Origin: Clostridia bacterium | GTDB lineage: Bacteria; Bacillota; Clostridia; Oscillospirales; QAKW01 | Length of the DNA: 64,000 nt | Assembly (NCBI GenBank): GCA_017937065.1 | Contig: JAGBEI010000031.1 | Location: forward strand, 62,001-126,000 | Reading direction: 5' to 3' | In this document: positions 1 to 9,352 of the stretch, in pieces | Position numbering within the stretch: position 1 is the stretch's first letter | Layout of the letters: each line of letters opens with the position of its first letter | Made by a program: the position numbers and the translations under genes | The notes under the pieces: generated by a model | The model's database searches: none | What the model was told of the DNA's origin: nothing | Seen by the model: only the letters and a program-made list of their open reading frames with translations

Positions 1-42
1 AAATATATACTTAAATCAACGAAAAAACGGAGGTTTTTAAAA

Positions 43-1911
43 ATGTACAAGCTCGATTTACTTCCCGCAGAACTGAAAACGGGCGCGGCGGAGCTATGCT
101 CCATGCTGGAAATCCCCATTTCCGACGGCGGAATACCGATTACGGCAAAGCACGGCGACATGTCGATTGAAAAAGGCGCGAACAGCGTTGAAATCACATA
201 CGGCACCAAGCCTCAATTTTTCAGAATGCTTTCAATGCTGACAGGAAAGATTGAAGGAAAATACTGCGAAAATCCGCGTCAGACAATGCTCTGCTACATG
301 GCGGATCAATCAAGAAACGCCGTTATGAATACTGATACGGCAAAGCGCATGATACGCTATCTTGCAGCTCTCGGCTTTGACTCTCTGATGCTGTACACCG
401 AAGATACATATGAAGTCAAGGGTCAGCCGTATTTCGGATATATGCGCGGACGCTGGACTGAAAGCGAGCTTATCGAGCTTGTGGAATACGGCGAGATGTT
501 CGGGATTGAGCTTATCCCCTGCATTCAGACGCTCGCGCACCTTGCACGCATGATGCGCTGGAAATGCTACAAGGACATAATCGACTGCAACGATATCCTG
601 CTTGCAGGAGACGAGAAAACCTACGCATTCATTGAAGAGACCTTTAAGACGTGTGCAAAGTGCTTTAAAAGCCGCAGAATAAATATAGGGCTTGATGAGG
701 CGCATATGCTGGGGCTTGGAAAATATCTTGATAAAAACGGATATCACAACCGCTCGGATATAATGCTTGCCCATCTTAAAAAAGTATGTGAAATTGCCGA
801 AAAATACGATTTCCACCCGATGATGTGGAGCGATATGTTTTTCAGAATCGCATTCGGTACATATTACGTCAAAACCGGAGAAATCACAAAAGACGTAATT
901 GATAAAGTGCCGCAGAATCTGACTCTTATTTACTGGGATTACTATACGCCGGACAAAGAGATGTTCTCACATATGGTAAAATGTCATAAATCGTTTAACA
1001 ATCCCGTCGCATTCGCAGGCGGCTGCCATAAATGGGGCGGATTTATAGCCAACAACATGGTAACCTACGAGCTTGAAAGCATGCATATTGATGAATGTAT
1101 GAAAGAGGGACTCACTCAGATTATCGCCACCGGCTGGGGCGACGACGGTGCAGAGGCAGCGCATTTTTCAATAGCCCCCGGACTTGCCGTATACGCCGAA
1201 AAGTGCTATAAGGGCAACTTTGACAGAGAGTGGTTTGACAAGCGATTTGAAAATATTTTCAAAATACCCATGAAGCCCTTTGAGATTATGGACGCTGTTG
1301 ACTGCCCGCCCGGTTTCAAAAAAGCCGAGACCGGCAGACGCACATATTTCCACAAGTCAATGGTATATTTTGACGTGCTGACAGGACTTTTAAACAAGCA
1401 CATAAAACGCGATGAGGCACAAAAATTTTACGCGGATATGGCGCAAGCGCTGGAGCCGTACTGCGACAATAAGAATTTCGGATATATCGTAGAGGTAGCG
1501 CGCTCGGTAGCTGGGCTCCTTTCCTATAAGGCGACAATACCGCATGACCTTCGCACGGCATACGACAAAAAGGATAAAAACACCCTCGCAGCCCTTGCCC
1601 AAAAGGATATCCCATCTCTTATCGAGGCTGCCGACAAGCTTTTAAAGGCAGTAGAAGCCCAGTGGAGACGTGAAAGCCGTGCGTTCGGGCTGGAGGTTCA
1701 GCAGTTACGTATCGGCGGCATGAAGCAGCGCTTAAACGGCGTTATAGATGTCATAATCGCATACTGTGACGGCACGATTGACAAAATAGACGAGCTGGAG
1801 GAGCAGGTACTGTGGTACGACTGCCGCACAGAGGACGGAGACGACCTGACGCCTGAGCGCGGAACAGGCTACTCCGGCTGGAGAAGCAGCTCGACAGTAA
1901 ACATTATCTGA
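43..1911 (+). CDS. GH20 beta-N-acetylhexosaminidase (GH20C-like), cytoplasmic
   Basis: The 622-residue protein resembles the signal-less glycoside hydrolase family 20 exo-hexosaminidases such as streptococcal GH20C. The acid/base and neighbour pair is visible as Asp218-Glu219 in the motif IGLDEAH, inside a TIM barrel spanning roughly residues 80-400. An all-alpha C-terminal extension follows. No signal peptide is present, so it should act in the cytoplasm on imported GlcNAc or GalNAc oligosaccharides. An ACGGAGG ribosome site lies upstream of the ATG. The gene faces a sugar dehydrogenase/isomerase operon and the two share one bidirectional terminator. Family assignment is firm; the exact substrate is unknown. 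Confidence 0.85.
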   Translation: MYKLDLLPAELKTGAAELCSMLEIPISDGGIPITAKHGDMSIEKGANSVEITYGTKPQFFRMLSMLTGKIEGKYCENPRQTMLCYMADQSRNAVMNTDTAKRMIRYLAALGFDSLMLYTEDTYEVKGQPYFGYMRGRWTESELIELVEYGEMFGIELIPCIQTLAHLARMMRWKCYKDIIDCNDILLAGDEKTYAFIEETFKTCAKCFKSRRINIGLDEAHMLGLGKYLDKNGYHNRSDIMLAHLKKVCEIAEKYDFHPMMWSDMFFRIAFGTYYVKTGEITKDVIDKVPQNLTLIYWDYYTPDKEMFSHMVKCHKSFNNPVAFAGGCHKWGGFIANNMVTYELESMHIDECMKEGLTQIIATGWGDDGAEAAHFSIAPGLAVYAEKCYKGNFDREWFDKRFENIFKIPMKPFEIMDAVDCPPGFKKAETGRRTYFHKSMVYFDVLTGLLNKHIKRDEAQKFYADMAQALEPYCDNKNFGYIVEVARSVAGLLSYKATIPHDLRTAYDKKDKNTLAALAQKDIPSLIEAADKLLKAVEAQWRRESRAFGLEVQQLRIGGMKQRLNGVIDVIIAYCDGTIDKIDELEEQVLWYDCRTEDGDDLTPERGTGYSGWRSSSTVNII

Positions 1912-1930
1912 TTTTGAACTGTAATCAAGC

Positions 1931-1968
1931 AAAAAACTCACTGCAAAGCTTTGCAGTGAGTTTTTTAT
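1931..1968. terminator. Bidirectional terminator between GH20 gene and sugar operon 1
   Basis: A perfect 18-bp inverted repeat (arms 1931-1948 and 1949-1966) has an A-tract on one side and a T-tract on the other. It can therefore terminate both the plus-strand GH20 gene and the minus-strand operon ending at 1978. Confidence 0.9.
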
Positions 1969-1977
1969 TTATGACGG

Positions 1978-2826
1978 CTAATTTCCGTTTTGTTCAAGAA
2001 GCTCAATCAACGCATTATACGCTGTTGTAAAAGCTGTTTCTCCGGGTATTTTATCCTTTTTGTCAATCTCGCCTTTTTCCAGCTTGTCAAGACCGTGGAA
2101 ATTCGAAAGATGAGGCTCAAGACTTAAAAAGCCGTGATAACCGTCCGAAAACGCCGCGTTAAGAATATCCTTCAGTCTGCCGTCGCCCATTCCCGGCGGC
2201 ACAACATGACCGCCGTCATACAGCGCGTCCTTGATGTGTATATACTCAATATACGGTCTGAGCGCCTTATACGCCGAAACAGTATCGACTCCGCATTGAA
2301 CAAAGTTTGCAAAGTCAAACGTACATTTAAAGCTGTCGCCGTAAAAACGCTCCATAAGCTGTACGCACCGTTCAAGATTGTCGCCGTAAATGCCCTTTTC
2401 ATTTTCATGCAGCAGCACAACATTCACTTTTGCCGCGGCATCGATAAAACGCGACATACGCTTAAATACCTCGTCCTTATGCGTGTTATAGTCACCGTCC
2501 ATGTAGAAGGAGAATACGCGAATATAGCGCGTATCCAAAATTTTTGCAAAGGACAGCAGCTTTTCAAGCATTGCAAAATGCTCTTCAAAATCATCCGTTA
2601 TTTTGATTTTGCCCAAAGGCGAGCCGATTGCGGAAATTTTTATTTTTTCACGGTCCAGCTCCGATTTGAGTAAACTCACCTCAGCTTCCGTAAGCTTTGA
2701 AATATTTTTTCCGTTTACACCGCGCAGCTCGATATACTCTATACCCAGCCTGTGCAAAAGCGCATACTGCTTTTGCATCATAGGGTCAATCTCGTCCGCA
2801 AAACCCGTTAAAATACAGTTTTTCAT
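1978..2826 (-). CDS. Sugar phosphate isomerase/epimerase-family TIM barrel
   Basis: This 282-residue protein is of the xylose-isomerase-like TIM barrel family (AP endonuclease family 2). The expected metal ligands are visible: Glu in LLHENE, Asp in CTFDFANF, His in YIHIKD and Glu in LSLEPHL. It is last in a five-gene operon and starts 2 nt after the SDR stop codon. An ATG at 2826 is preferred over a GTG at 2829; a GGGGGTG-like ribosome site lies just upstream. Family members isomerise or epimerise sugars, dehydrate inosose (IolE), or cleave 3-keto-glycosides. Sequence alone does not choose between these. Confidence 0.82.
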   Translation of the reverse strand: MKNCILTGFADEIDPMMQKQYALLHRLGIEYIELRGVNGKNISKLTEAEVSLLKSELDREKIKISAIGSPLGKIKITDDFEEHFAMLEKLLSFAKILDTRYIRVFSFYMDGDYNTHKDEVFKRMSRFIDAAAKVNVVLLHENEKGIYGDNLERCVQLMERFYGDSFKCTFDFANFVQCGVDTVSAYKALRPYIEYIHIKDALYDGGHVVPPGMGDGRLKDILNAAFSDGYHGFLSLEPHLSNFHGLDKLEKGEIDKKDKIPGETAFTTAYNALIELLEQNGN

Positions 2827-2828
2827 CA

Positions 2829-3647
2829 CTACACCCCCGAATATGCGGAAAATCCGCCGTCAACCGGAATTACAGTACCGGTGACAAAGCCCGACGCATT
2901 ATTATCCGCAAGCCACATCAGCGTGCCGCAAAGCTCTTGCGCCTCACCGAAGCGCCCCATCGGCGTTGCACGGAGTATTTTTTCAGTGCGCGGAGTAGGA
3001 TTTCCTTTATCGTCAAACAGCAGCGCACGGTTTTGATTTGTGACAAAAAAGCCGGGAGCTATCGCATTTACACGTATTCCCGATTTTGCAAAATAAACGG
3101 CAAGCCACTGAGTGAGATTGGATACCGCGGACTTTGCGCCGCTGTACGCAGGTATTTTCGTAAGCGGACGGTATGCGTTCATGGACGACACGTTGATAAT
3201 CACACCCTCATTTTCAAGCATGAGGGGCGCAAAAACCTGAGTCGGCAGCAGCGTGCCGAGAAAGTTAAGCTCCAGCACGAATTTAATTCCGCTGTCGTCA
3301 AGGTCAAAAAAGCTCTTCGCACTGTCCGCGTCATACATCTCGTCGTCCGTCGTGCCGCGCGGATTATTGCCGCCCGCGCCGTTTATGAGAAGATCCACCC
3401 TGCCGAAACGCTCCGTCACCTTATCCCGTGCCGCCTCAAGGCTTGCCTTTTCAAGGCAGTTTGCCTGCACCGCAAGCGCATTATCGCCTATTTTTTCGGC
3501 AGCAGCTTTTGCGGCATCGTAATTCAGGTCAAGCAGCGCCACCTTTGCGCCGTTTTGAGCAAGGGTCTGCGCAAACATCGAGCAAAGCACCCCGCCCGCA
3601 CCCGTGACAACAGCAACCTTGCCTGTCAAATCATGTGTATATTTCAT
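2829..3647 (-). CDS. SDR-family oxidoreductase, D-mannonate oxidoreductase (UxuB)-like
   Basis: A 272-residue short-chain dehydrogenase. It has the Rossmann motif VVTGAGG near residue 15, NGAGG near 90, an active-site Ser (NVSS) and the YSGAKSA Tyr-Lys pair, and a C-terminal PVDGGFSAYSGV typical of the Bacillus-type fructuronate/mannonate reductase SDRs. It would interconvert a keto-sugar acid and its alcohol with NAD(P)H. The gene is fourth in the operon, between a Gfo/Idh/MocA dehydrogenase and a TIM-barrel isomerase. Assignment to SDR is sure; the hexuronate specificity is an inference from overall similarity. Confidence 0.82.
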   Translation of the reverse strand: MKYTHDLTGKVAVVTGAGGVLCSMFAQTLAQNGAKVALLDLNYDAAKAAAEKIGDNALAVQANCLEKASLEAARDKVTERFGRVDLLINGAGGNNPRGTTDDEMYDADSAKSFFDLDDSGIKFVLELNFLGTLLPTQVFAPLMLENEGVIINVSSMNAYRPLTKIPAYSGAKSAVSNLTQWLAVYFAKSGIRVNAIAPGFFVTNQNRALLFDDKGNPTPRTEKILRATPMGRFGEAQELCGTLMWLADNNASGFVTGTVIPVDGGFSAYSGV

Positions 3648-3665
3648 TATGTCAGTTCCTTTCTG

Positions 3666-4661
3666 TCAAACAGTTATAAGTCCGCCGCTGTAAATTCTGC
3701 ACATCGCATCCATGGTGCCTCGGCAGCTTTCAAGCGGGCACGGATTTTGTTCGTTCCCGATTTTGTCAAGGCTTGAATAGAATTTTCCGATAAGCTCCGA
3801 GTGCGAGCTGCCCCAGCAGGATTTACCGGGAGTTATATCGGAAACACTGAAAATTTCAGGTTTTTCGTCCTCGGGATATACGGCGCACTCCCTGAAGCTT
3901 AAATTAATATTCGCCCGCTCGCAAAACAGCATAATCTCCGCACAGGGTGACTTGCAGGCGGAAACGGTGGAGTAAAAAACCGCGTTTTTGCCGCCGTAAT
4001 CTATTTCGGCACACACGGTATCCTCCGTCTCGATTTCGGAGTGAGAAAGATTGGCGCAGACAGCGCGCACGTCTGTCGGCTCGCCCAGAAACACGCCCAA
4101 AAGGTCAAGCGTATGCAGCGCCTGATTGATAAGCACGCCGCCGCCCTCGGTATTATATCTGCCGCGCCAGCCGCTTTCTGTATAGTAGGCTCCGCGGCGG
4201 TTCCACGTAACAATCCCACGCGCACCGAGCAAAGCGCCGTATTTGCCGCTGTCTATCAGCTTTTTTGCATGTACGGTGGTTGCATTAAAACGGTTTTGAA
4301 AGCAGACACAAAGCTGCACATTCCCGTTTTTTTCTGCCTCAGACAGACTTTGAAACTCCTTCATGTTCATGACAGGCGGCTTTTCAAGCACAACATTGAT
4401 GCCGCGCGCCAGCGCCGCTTTCGCCATAGGCAGATGCAGAAAATGAGGCGTACATACATGCAGCACGTCTATTTTCTCAGCCTTTAGCATTTGCTCAAAC
4501 AAAATATATGCCGCAGCGCCCGTTTTTTCGGACAGCGCGTGAGCACGCTCAGGCTTTATATCGCATACGGCGCAAAGCTCAGCGCCGTTTTCCTTTACAG
4601 CAGCAGCGTGCACGCTGCTGATTGAGCCGCAGCCGACAATCGCCGCACGGTAGCTGTTCAT
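3666..4661 (-). CDS. Gfo/Idh/MocA-family oxidoreductase (operon 1, second copy)
   Basis: 331 residues with an N-terminal NAD(P)-binding fold (IVGCGSISSVHA near residue 10) and the family EKP motif (VVLEKPPV), whose Lys is catalytic. The substrate-domain motif is GGGVLINQALHTLDLLG, in which Asn occupies the usual Asp position while the following His is kept. The start ATG overlaps the upstream dehydrogenase stop (TGATG), so translation is coupled; GGAGGG inside the upstream 3' end serves as the ribosome site. Likely oxidises or reduces a sugar or glycoside hydroxyl. Substrate unknown. Confidence 0.85.
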   Translation of the reverse strand: MNSYRAAIVGCGSISSVHAAAVKENGAELCAVCDIKPERAHALSEKTGAAAYILFEQMLKAEKIDVLHVCTPHFLHLPMAKAALARGINVVLEKPPVMNMKEFQSLSEAEKNGNVQLCVCFQNRFNATTVHAKKLIDSGKYGALLGARGIVTWNRRGAYYTESGWRGRYNTEGGGVLINQALHTLDLLGVFLGEPTDVRAVCANLSHSEIETEDTVCAEIDYGGKNAVFYSTVSACKSPCAEIMLFCERANINLSFRECAVYPEDEKPEIFSVSDITPGKSCWGSSHSELIGKFYSSLDKIGNEQNPCPLESCRGTMDAMCRIYSGGLITV

Positions 4662-5821
4662 CAGTAGCTGCCCTCCGTATCAAGCACGGCATCTACAGCC
4701 GATACCTTTTTTGCCGAGTTTGCCGCGCGCTCGGAAAGAAGTCTGTAAAACAGCTCCTCGTCAACGGGAAGGGTTACCTTCCGACCCAACCAGCTTGAAA
4801 GGTGCATGGCATTTGACAGCATCAGTCCGTTAATGCCCTCAAAGCCGTTTGCGACAAGCGGCGCACCATTTAATATATGGTTTGTAAACGCTTTTAAGAC
4901 GCCGACATGCTGCTCGTTCATGCCGTCAGTCTCAACAATAACCGTATCCTGTGCCGGCGGCTTTTTAAAGCCCTCGGAGGCGGTGCGGCAATACTCCCGC
5001 TCGTCTGTATCAAGCTTTGTGTATTTAAGTGTTTTTGCGCCCTCGCATACAAGTGTGCCGCGAGTTCCGGTTATCTCAAAGCGGTTTGTTCCGGGAGCGT
5101 CGCCCGTTGTTGTAATGAATACGCCTGTCGCGCCGTTTTCATATTCAAGGTATGCCGTAACGTCATCCTCAACCTCGATATCATGCCACTTGCCCTCATG
5201 ACAAAACGCCTGCACCGTTTTCGGCATTCCGCAAATCCACTGCAGCAGGTCAAGGTTGTGAGGACACTGGTTTAACAGCACGCCGCCGCCCTCGCCCGAC
5301 CAGGTGGCGCGCCACTCGCCGCTGTCGTAATAGTACTGGGTGCGGTACCAGTCGGTAATTATCCAGTTGACGCGTTTAATCTGACCGATATCGCCGTTTT
5401 CCACCATCTCCTTCATCTTGCGGAAAACGCAGTTTGTACGCTGATTGAACATCATCGCAAAGGTCTTATCCTGCTTTGCGGCAAACTCATTCATTTCACG
5501 CACCTGCTTTGTATAAACGCCCGCCGGTTTTTCGCACATAACATGCAGACCGTTTTCAAGCGCCTCCATCACAAGACGGGGATGGTCGTAGTGAGGAACG
5601 GCGATTATCACGGCGTCAATTCCGGCATTTTTTATCATGTCCGACGCCTCGCCGTAAATCTCCGCTCCGCTGTACAAATCAGCCGCAAGCTCCCGACGCT
5701 GCGCTTTTTTATCCGCCACCGCGCAAAGCTCAAGCCCCGGAACAAGTCCCGCAAATATTTTTTTGGCGTGGGACGAGCCCATATTGCCAAAGCCCGCAAT
5801 ACCTATTCTTACCTTATCCAT
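4661..5821 (-). CDS. Gfo/Idh/MocA-family oxidoreductase (operon 1, first copy)
   Basis: 386 residues. The Rossmann motif IGIAGFGNMGSSH is at the N-terminus, and the EKPAG Lys motif lies near residue 100. The catalytic-region motif GGGVLLNQCPHNLDLLQW carries Asn-Gln-x-x-His, like its neighbour. The two dehydrogenases are paralogous but clearly divergent (331 versus 386 residues), which suggests different substrates or a heteromeric enzyme. The ribosome site is GAGGTG, 8 nt before ATG. It is second in the operon, 10 nt after a TIM-barrel gene. Confidence 0.85.
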   Translation of the reverse strand: MDKVRIGIAGFGNMGSSHAKKIFAGLVPGLELCAVADKKAQRRELAADLYSGAEIYGEASDMIKNAGIDAVIIAVPHYDHPRLVMEALENGLHVMCEKPAGVYTKQVREMNEFAAKQDKTFAMMFNQRTNCVFRKMKEMVENGDIGQIKRVNWIITDWYRTQYYYDSGEWRATWSGEGGGVLLNQCPHNLDLLQWICGMPKTVQAFCHEGKWHDIEVEDDVTAYLEYENGATGVFITTTGDAPGTNRFEITGTRGTLVCEGAKTLKYTKLDTDEREYCRTASEGFKKPPAQDTVIVETDGMNEQHVGVLKAFTNHILNGAPLVANGFEGINGLMLSNAMHLSSWLGRKVTLPVDEELFYRLLSERAANSAKKVSAVDAVLDTEGSY

Positions 5822-5831
5822 CTTTCACACC

Positions 5832-6584
5832 TCAGAAGTATTTTTTCAGATTGTTACAGCTGCGTTCAAGGCAGTCAAACGGATCTTCACCGTTGCAGTC
5901 GTCCTGCTCAACAAGCGCGTATTTTGTGCCTGCCTTTTCAAGATGCTCCAAAATGCGCGGATAGTTCATATTGCCCTCGCCTACCGGCAGCATAACGATT
6001 TTATCGTTTGCAATACCGTAGTCTTTAAGATGAACGCAGTCAATTCTGCCCGAAAGCCTGTCAATCCAGTCACATACATCCGCGCCGCCGTAATTTACCC
6101 AGTAACAGTCAAGTGTCACTTTCATCTGCTCGGATGAGAACGCTTTAAGCAGTCTGTCGAAAATCAGGCTGCCGCCGGTACGTTCAAATTCAAATGCGTG
6201 ATTATGGTATGTAAACTCAAGGTCACCGTCTCTCAGCTCTTCTACTGCCCGCGTAAAATACTGCTTAAACTCGTCAACGCCCGCCGCCGAGCGGTAACCC
6301 TTGGGCATAGATCCCAGTCCTACATATCTGCAATCCATGATTTTATGCTCCTCTATAACGCGGGCAGTGTCACCGAGCAGTCTGTCAGAAGGTATATGCG
6401 TAACCGCGATTTCAAGAGAAAGTCTGTCACAGACCGCCCTAAGTCTTTGAGCGTCGATTTTACCTATGCCCGAAATCTGTACGCAGGAATAGCCCATTTT
6501 TGCTATCCGCTCCAGTCCGTGTTCGATCTCATCGGGGGTCTGCATCTGTTTTCTGAGGGTATAAAGCTGTGCGCCGAGTTTCAT
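5832..6584 (-). CDS. Sugar phosphate isomerase/epimerase-family TIM barrel (first gene of operon 1)
   Basis: 250 residues beginning MKLGAQLYTLR, the usual first strand of IolE/YcjR-like TIM barrels. Metal ligands are visible as Glu in YHNHAFE, Asp in TLDCYWV, His in CVHLKD and Glu in LVEQDD. This combination is typical of the subgroup associated with Gfo/Idh/MocA dehydrogenases. GAGGTG precedes the ATG. The gene opens a five-gene operon and is divergent from an AraC regulator. Confidence 0.84.
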   Translation of the reverse strand: MKLGAQLYTLRKQMQTPDEIEHGLERIAKMGYSCVQISGIGKIDAQRLRAVCDRLSLEIAVTHIPSDRLLGDTARVIEEHKIMDCRYVGLGSMPKGYRSAAGVDEFKQYFTRAVEELRDGDLEFTYHNHAFEFERTGGSLIFDRLLKAFSSEQMKVTLDCYWVNYGGADVCDWIDRLSGRIDCVHLKDYGIANDKIVMLPVGEGNMNYPRILEHLEKAGTKYALVEQDDCNGEDPFDCLERSCNNLKKYF

Positions 6585-6675
6585 AGAAAAACACCTCTTG
6601 TTTTTTTCTTAAATTATAGCATTTTATACATAATATTTAATTGCATATTATCACTTTTATATTGCAAAAATAGCG

Positions 6676-7497
6676 GTGTTGATGTATCATTACAGTATGA
6701 ACACAAAAAACTTTAAAAATCATTCGGTCGGCGTGCGGTTTTCAGTATCGGACGGCGGCGACGACAATATCATAATCCACTGTCACAGCAGCTACGAGAT
6801 ACTGTATTTTATCCGCGGAAATGTTCGGTACATAATCGAGGGTGCAGAGTACAATCTGAAAGCGGGAAGTCTTTTGCTCATTCCGCCGAATGTCGTGCAC
6901 GGAGTTAAAGCCTGCGGAGACGGAACGTATCAGCGCTGCGTTTTGGATATTTACCCGAAAGCCTTCGACCTTGACGGCGAAAATCTGCTGCGCATGGTAT
7001 TTAGCAGCAAATGCTATTATGAAAACACAGACGGATGCGGTATAGGAAATGCGTTTGACGATATTTTCAGCGCGGCACCGCTGAGCGACTGGGCACTGAA
7101 CATTTCAGTACAGGCGCTGCTCATAAAAATCCTTTTAATGCAGAATACACTTGAAGCCTCCGAGCCGAGAATTGCGGCAAGCGGCGCAGTTTCCCAGATA
7201 ATTACCTATATCAATGAAAATTTTACCGAAAAAATCACGCTGGACGACATCTCTGCAAAATTTTTTGTAAGCAAGCATCATCTGAACAAGCTGTTTCGCA
7301 AGGCAACAGGCATTACTGTCGGAGAGTATGTAATATACAAGCGCGTATACTACGCCCGCGGGCTTATACAGCGCGGCGTGCGTGCAAGCGAGGCGGCTGA
7401 AAGCTCGGGCTTTTGCGATTATTCCGCATTTTATAAGGCATACATCAAGCGGATGGGGCATAATCCACAAAGTGACAGCCCCGATGCCGTAAACTGA
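6676..7497 (+). CDS. AraC-family transcriptional regulator (controls operon 1)
   Basis: About 270 residues. The N-terminal cupin-type ligand domain contains the HCHSSYEILYF and LLLIPPNVVHG motifs. The C-terminal double helix-turn-helix contains ISAKFFVSKHHLNKLFRKATG and a second helix around SGFCDYSAFYKAY. It is divergent from the sugar operon at 6584 and probably activates it in response to a sugar. The start is uncertain: GTG 6676, ATG 6682 and ATG 6697 are all in frame and none has a good ribosome site. That, and the AT-rich 90-bp divergent gap, suggest weak translation or autoregulation. Confidence 0.88.
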   Translation: MLMYHYSMNTKNFKNHSVGVRFSVSDGGDDNIIIHCHSSYEILYFIRGNVRYIIEGAEYNLKAGSLLLIPPNVVHGVKACGDGTYQRCVLDIYPKAFDLDGENLLRMVFSSKCYYENTDGCGIGNAFDDIFSAAPLSDWALNISVQALLIKILLMQNTLEASEPRIAASGAVSQIITYINENFTEKITLDDISAKFFVSKHHLNKLFRKATGITVGEYVIYKRVYYARGLIQRGVRASEAAESSGFCDYSAFYKAYIKRMGHNPQSDSPDAVN

Positions 7498-7516
7498 ACA
7501 AAAATATAAATATATG

Positions 7517-7545
7517 TTGCAAATATGTTGTGTTTATTATATAAT
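7517..7545 (+). promoter_or_regulatory. Promoter for cotH-like gene
   Basis: TTGCAA (7517-7522), 17-bp spacer, TATAAT (7540-7545), placed 36 bp before the ATG of the CotH-family lipoprotein. Confidence 0.65.
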
Positions 7546-7580
7546 AATTGTAAATCTATCTGTAAAGCAGGGCTAATATT

Positions 7581-9299
7581 ATGAAACGAATAATATCAGT
7601 TTTAGCAGCTGCCGTAATGCTTATAACAATGCTGGGCGGCTGCGGAAAAAAACCGGCACAGGATAATGACAGTGAGCAGACCTCAAACAGTCAGGATGAA
7701 AATTCGCAGACTATACAGAACCAAGAAGAGGGAGAAAGCTCCGGCGACAATAAAAATACAGCAAAGGACAATCAGTCCGACGGCAGCAACAGCCAAACCG
7801 CAGGAAAAGCCGACAGCAGTGATAAAACTCAGGACAGCGGCAAAGTGACATCCGATAATAACACTCAAAACGGAGACGGCAACGGCAATAACGGAGACGG
7901 CACACATACCGGCGACGGTGCACCGTCTGACAATTATGCTCCGCCTGTTACAAACACTGACGATCCCGGAGATATTGATCCGGACGAAATCGGTCACCTT
8001 GAAAGCGACGGAGAAATAGACACACGCTATGAAGGCAAAAATGACAATTTGCCGTATATTGATAAAGCATCTACAACAGTTTCGGATTTTGAGATAACTG
8101 CCGACAGCTATGATGAAAAAAAGCTTACTCTGCCCATAATGAAAATAGTGACGGGCAACGGCAAGGATATCACATCGAAGACAGAGTATACCGGAGCTAC
8201 GGTTTCCATCTCAAACACACTTAAAAACTATTCGCTCGGCAATACGGTTGTAGACATACGCGGACGCGGCAATTCCACATGGCAGTTTTTTGACAAAAAG
8301 GCATATAAGCTCAAATTCACGGTTAAAACCGACCTGTTCGGAATGGGCGCTGCAAAAAAATGGGTTCTGCTTGCAAACGCTTTAGACGAAAGTATGATGC
8401 GCAACTATCTCGCATTCAACCTGGGCAAAGCACTCGGACTTGAATTTACAAGCGACTGCCAGTTCTTAAACCTGTATATCAACGGTCAATACAAGGGAGT
8501 TTATCTTCTTTGCGAGCAGGTGCAGGAGGGTTCAAACCGCGTGAACATAAATACCTCGCCTGTCGGTCAGGTGGACACGGGCTACCTTTTAGAGGGTATA
8601 AACAACGCATCTCCAGTTGACTACAAAACCTTTAAGCTGAATGATGTAAACGGTAAGTCTCTCGGAAAGGGCGCGTTTACATTTATTATCAAGTCTCCCG
8701 ACATCATTCAGTGCACCGAAGAACAGAAGAACTTTATTTCGGACTATGTTGCAAAAGCCAATGAAGCCATTTTCAATAAGGACTGGGACGGGATTCAGAA
8801 GTATATTGATGTAGATTCGTTTGTAAACATGTTTCTGCTTGACGAGATTCTTCTCAATCAGGATATGGGTTATAGCTTTTACTTATATAAAAAACAGGGC
8901 GGCAAGCTGTTTATGGGACCTGCCTGGGACTTTGATCAGGCATGCGGCTCGTCATCCCACGGAGGCTCAGGGTATAAAGGCTGGTATGCCGGAAGCGAGC
9001 TCCAGTGGTTTACAACACTGATTGAAATGCCTCAGTTTAAAGAGCTTGTTTCAAAGCGTTATCAGGAAAAGAAAACCGCCATTCGCGGTATGCTAAATAC
9101 CATAGACAGCACCGTCAACAAATACAGCTTTGACTTTGCGATGAGCAACTATGTATTCAACACCTTCGGCGATCCGAATCGCTGGCGCACTATGTACGAA
9201 ATTGCGTCCTGCAAAACGTACAAAGACCATATAATATATCTCAAAACCTGGCTTACAAACAGATTTATCTGGATGGAAAATCAGCTCGGTGTAAAATAA
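7581..9299 (+). CDS. CotH-family (spore coat kinase-like) lipoprotein
   Basis: 572 residues. A lipoprotein signal peptide ends in LGGC (Cys about residue 22). A low-complexity linker rich in Asn, Asp, Gln, Ser and Gly (roughly 25-150) then reaches the CotH domain, with motifs GRGNSTW, KKAYKLKF, KWVLLANALDESMMRNYLA, YKGVYLLCEQV and GPAWDFDQACG. CotH proteins are atypical protein kinases in Bacillus spores, and related domains occur on secreted proteins of gut Clostridia. The lipobox and linker place it outside the membrane, so a surface anchoring or modifying role fits better than a coat kinase. A terminator hairpin follows the gene. Confidence 0.85.
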   Translation: MKRIISVLAAAVMLITMLGGCGKKPAQDNDSEQTSNSQDENSQTIQNQEEGESSGDNKNTAKDNQSDGSNSQTAGKADSSDKTQDSGKVTSDNNTQNGDGNGNNGDGTHTGDGAPSDNYAPPVTNTDDPGDIDPDEIGHLESDGEIDTRYEGKNDNLPYIDKASTTVSDFEITADSYDEKKLTLPIMKIVTGNGKDITSKTEYTGATVSISNTLKNYSLGNTVVDIRGRGNSTWQFFDKKAYKLKFTVKTDLFGMGAAKKWVLLANALDESMMRNYLAFNLGKALGLEFTSDCQFLNLYINGQYKGVYLLCEQVQEGSNRVNINTSPVGQVDTGYLLEGINNASPVDYKTFKLNDVNGKSLGKGAFTFIIKSPDIIQCTEEQKNFISDYVAKANEAIFNKDWDGIQKYIDVDSFVNMFLLDEILLNQDMGYSFYLYKKQGGKLFMGPAWDFDQACGSSSHGGSGYKGWYAGSELQWFTTLIEMPQFKELVSKRYQEKKTAIRGMLNTIDSTVNKYSFDFAMSNYVFNTFGDPNRWRTMYEIASCKTYKDHIIYLKTWLTNRFIWMENQLGVK

Positions 9300-9309
9300 A
9301 TATAAAATT

Positions 9310-9340
9310 GCGGTACACAAAAAAGTGTGCCGCATATTTT
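9310..9340 (+). terminator. Terminator after cotH-like gene
   Basis: Arms 9310-9318 and 9325-9333 form a 9-bp stem with one G-U pair, followed by ATATTTT. The next gene's ribosome site (GAGGTAA) starts directly after it, so it could also act as partial attenuation. Confidence 0.65.
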
Positions 9341-9352
9341 GAGGTAAGTTAC

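Noticed and set aside
2937-3776. 279-codon plus-strand ORF
   Set aside because: Antisense to the SDR gene with intact Rossmann motifs.
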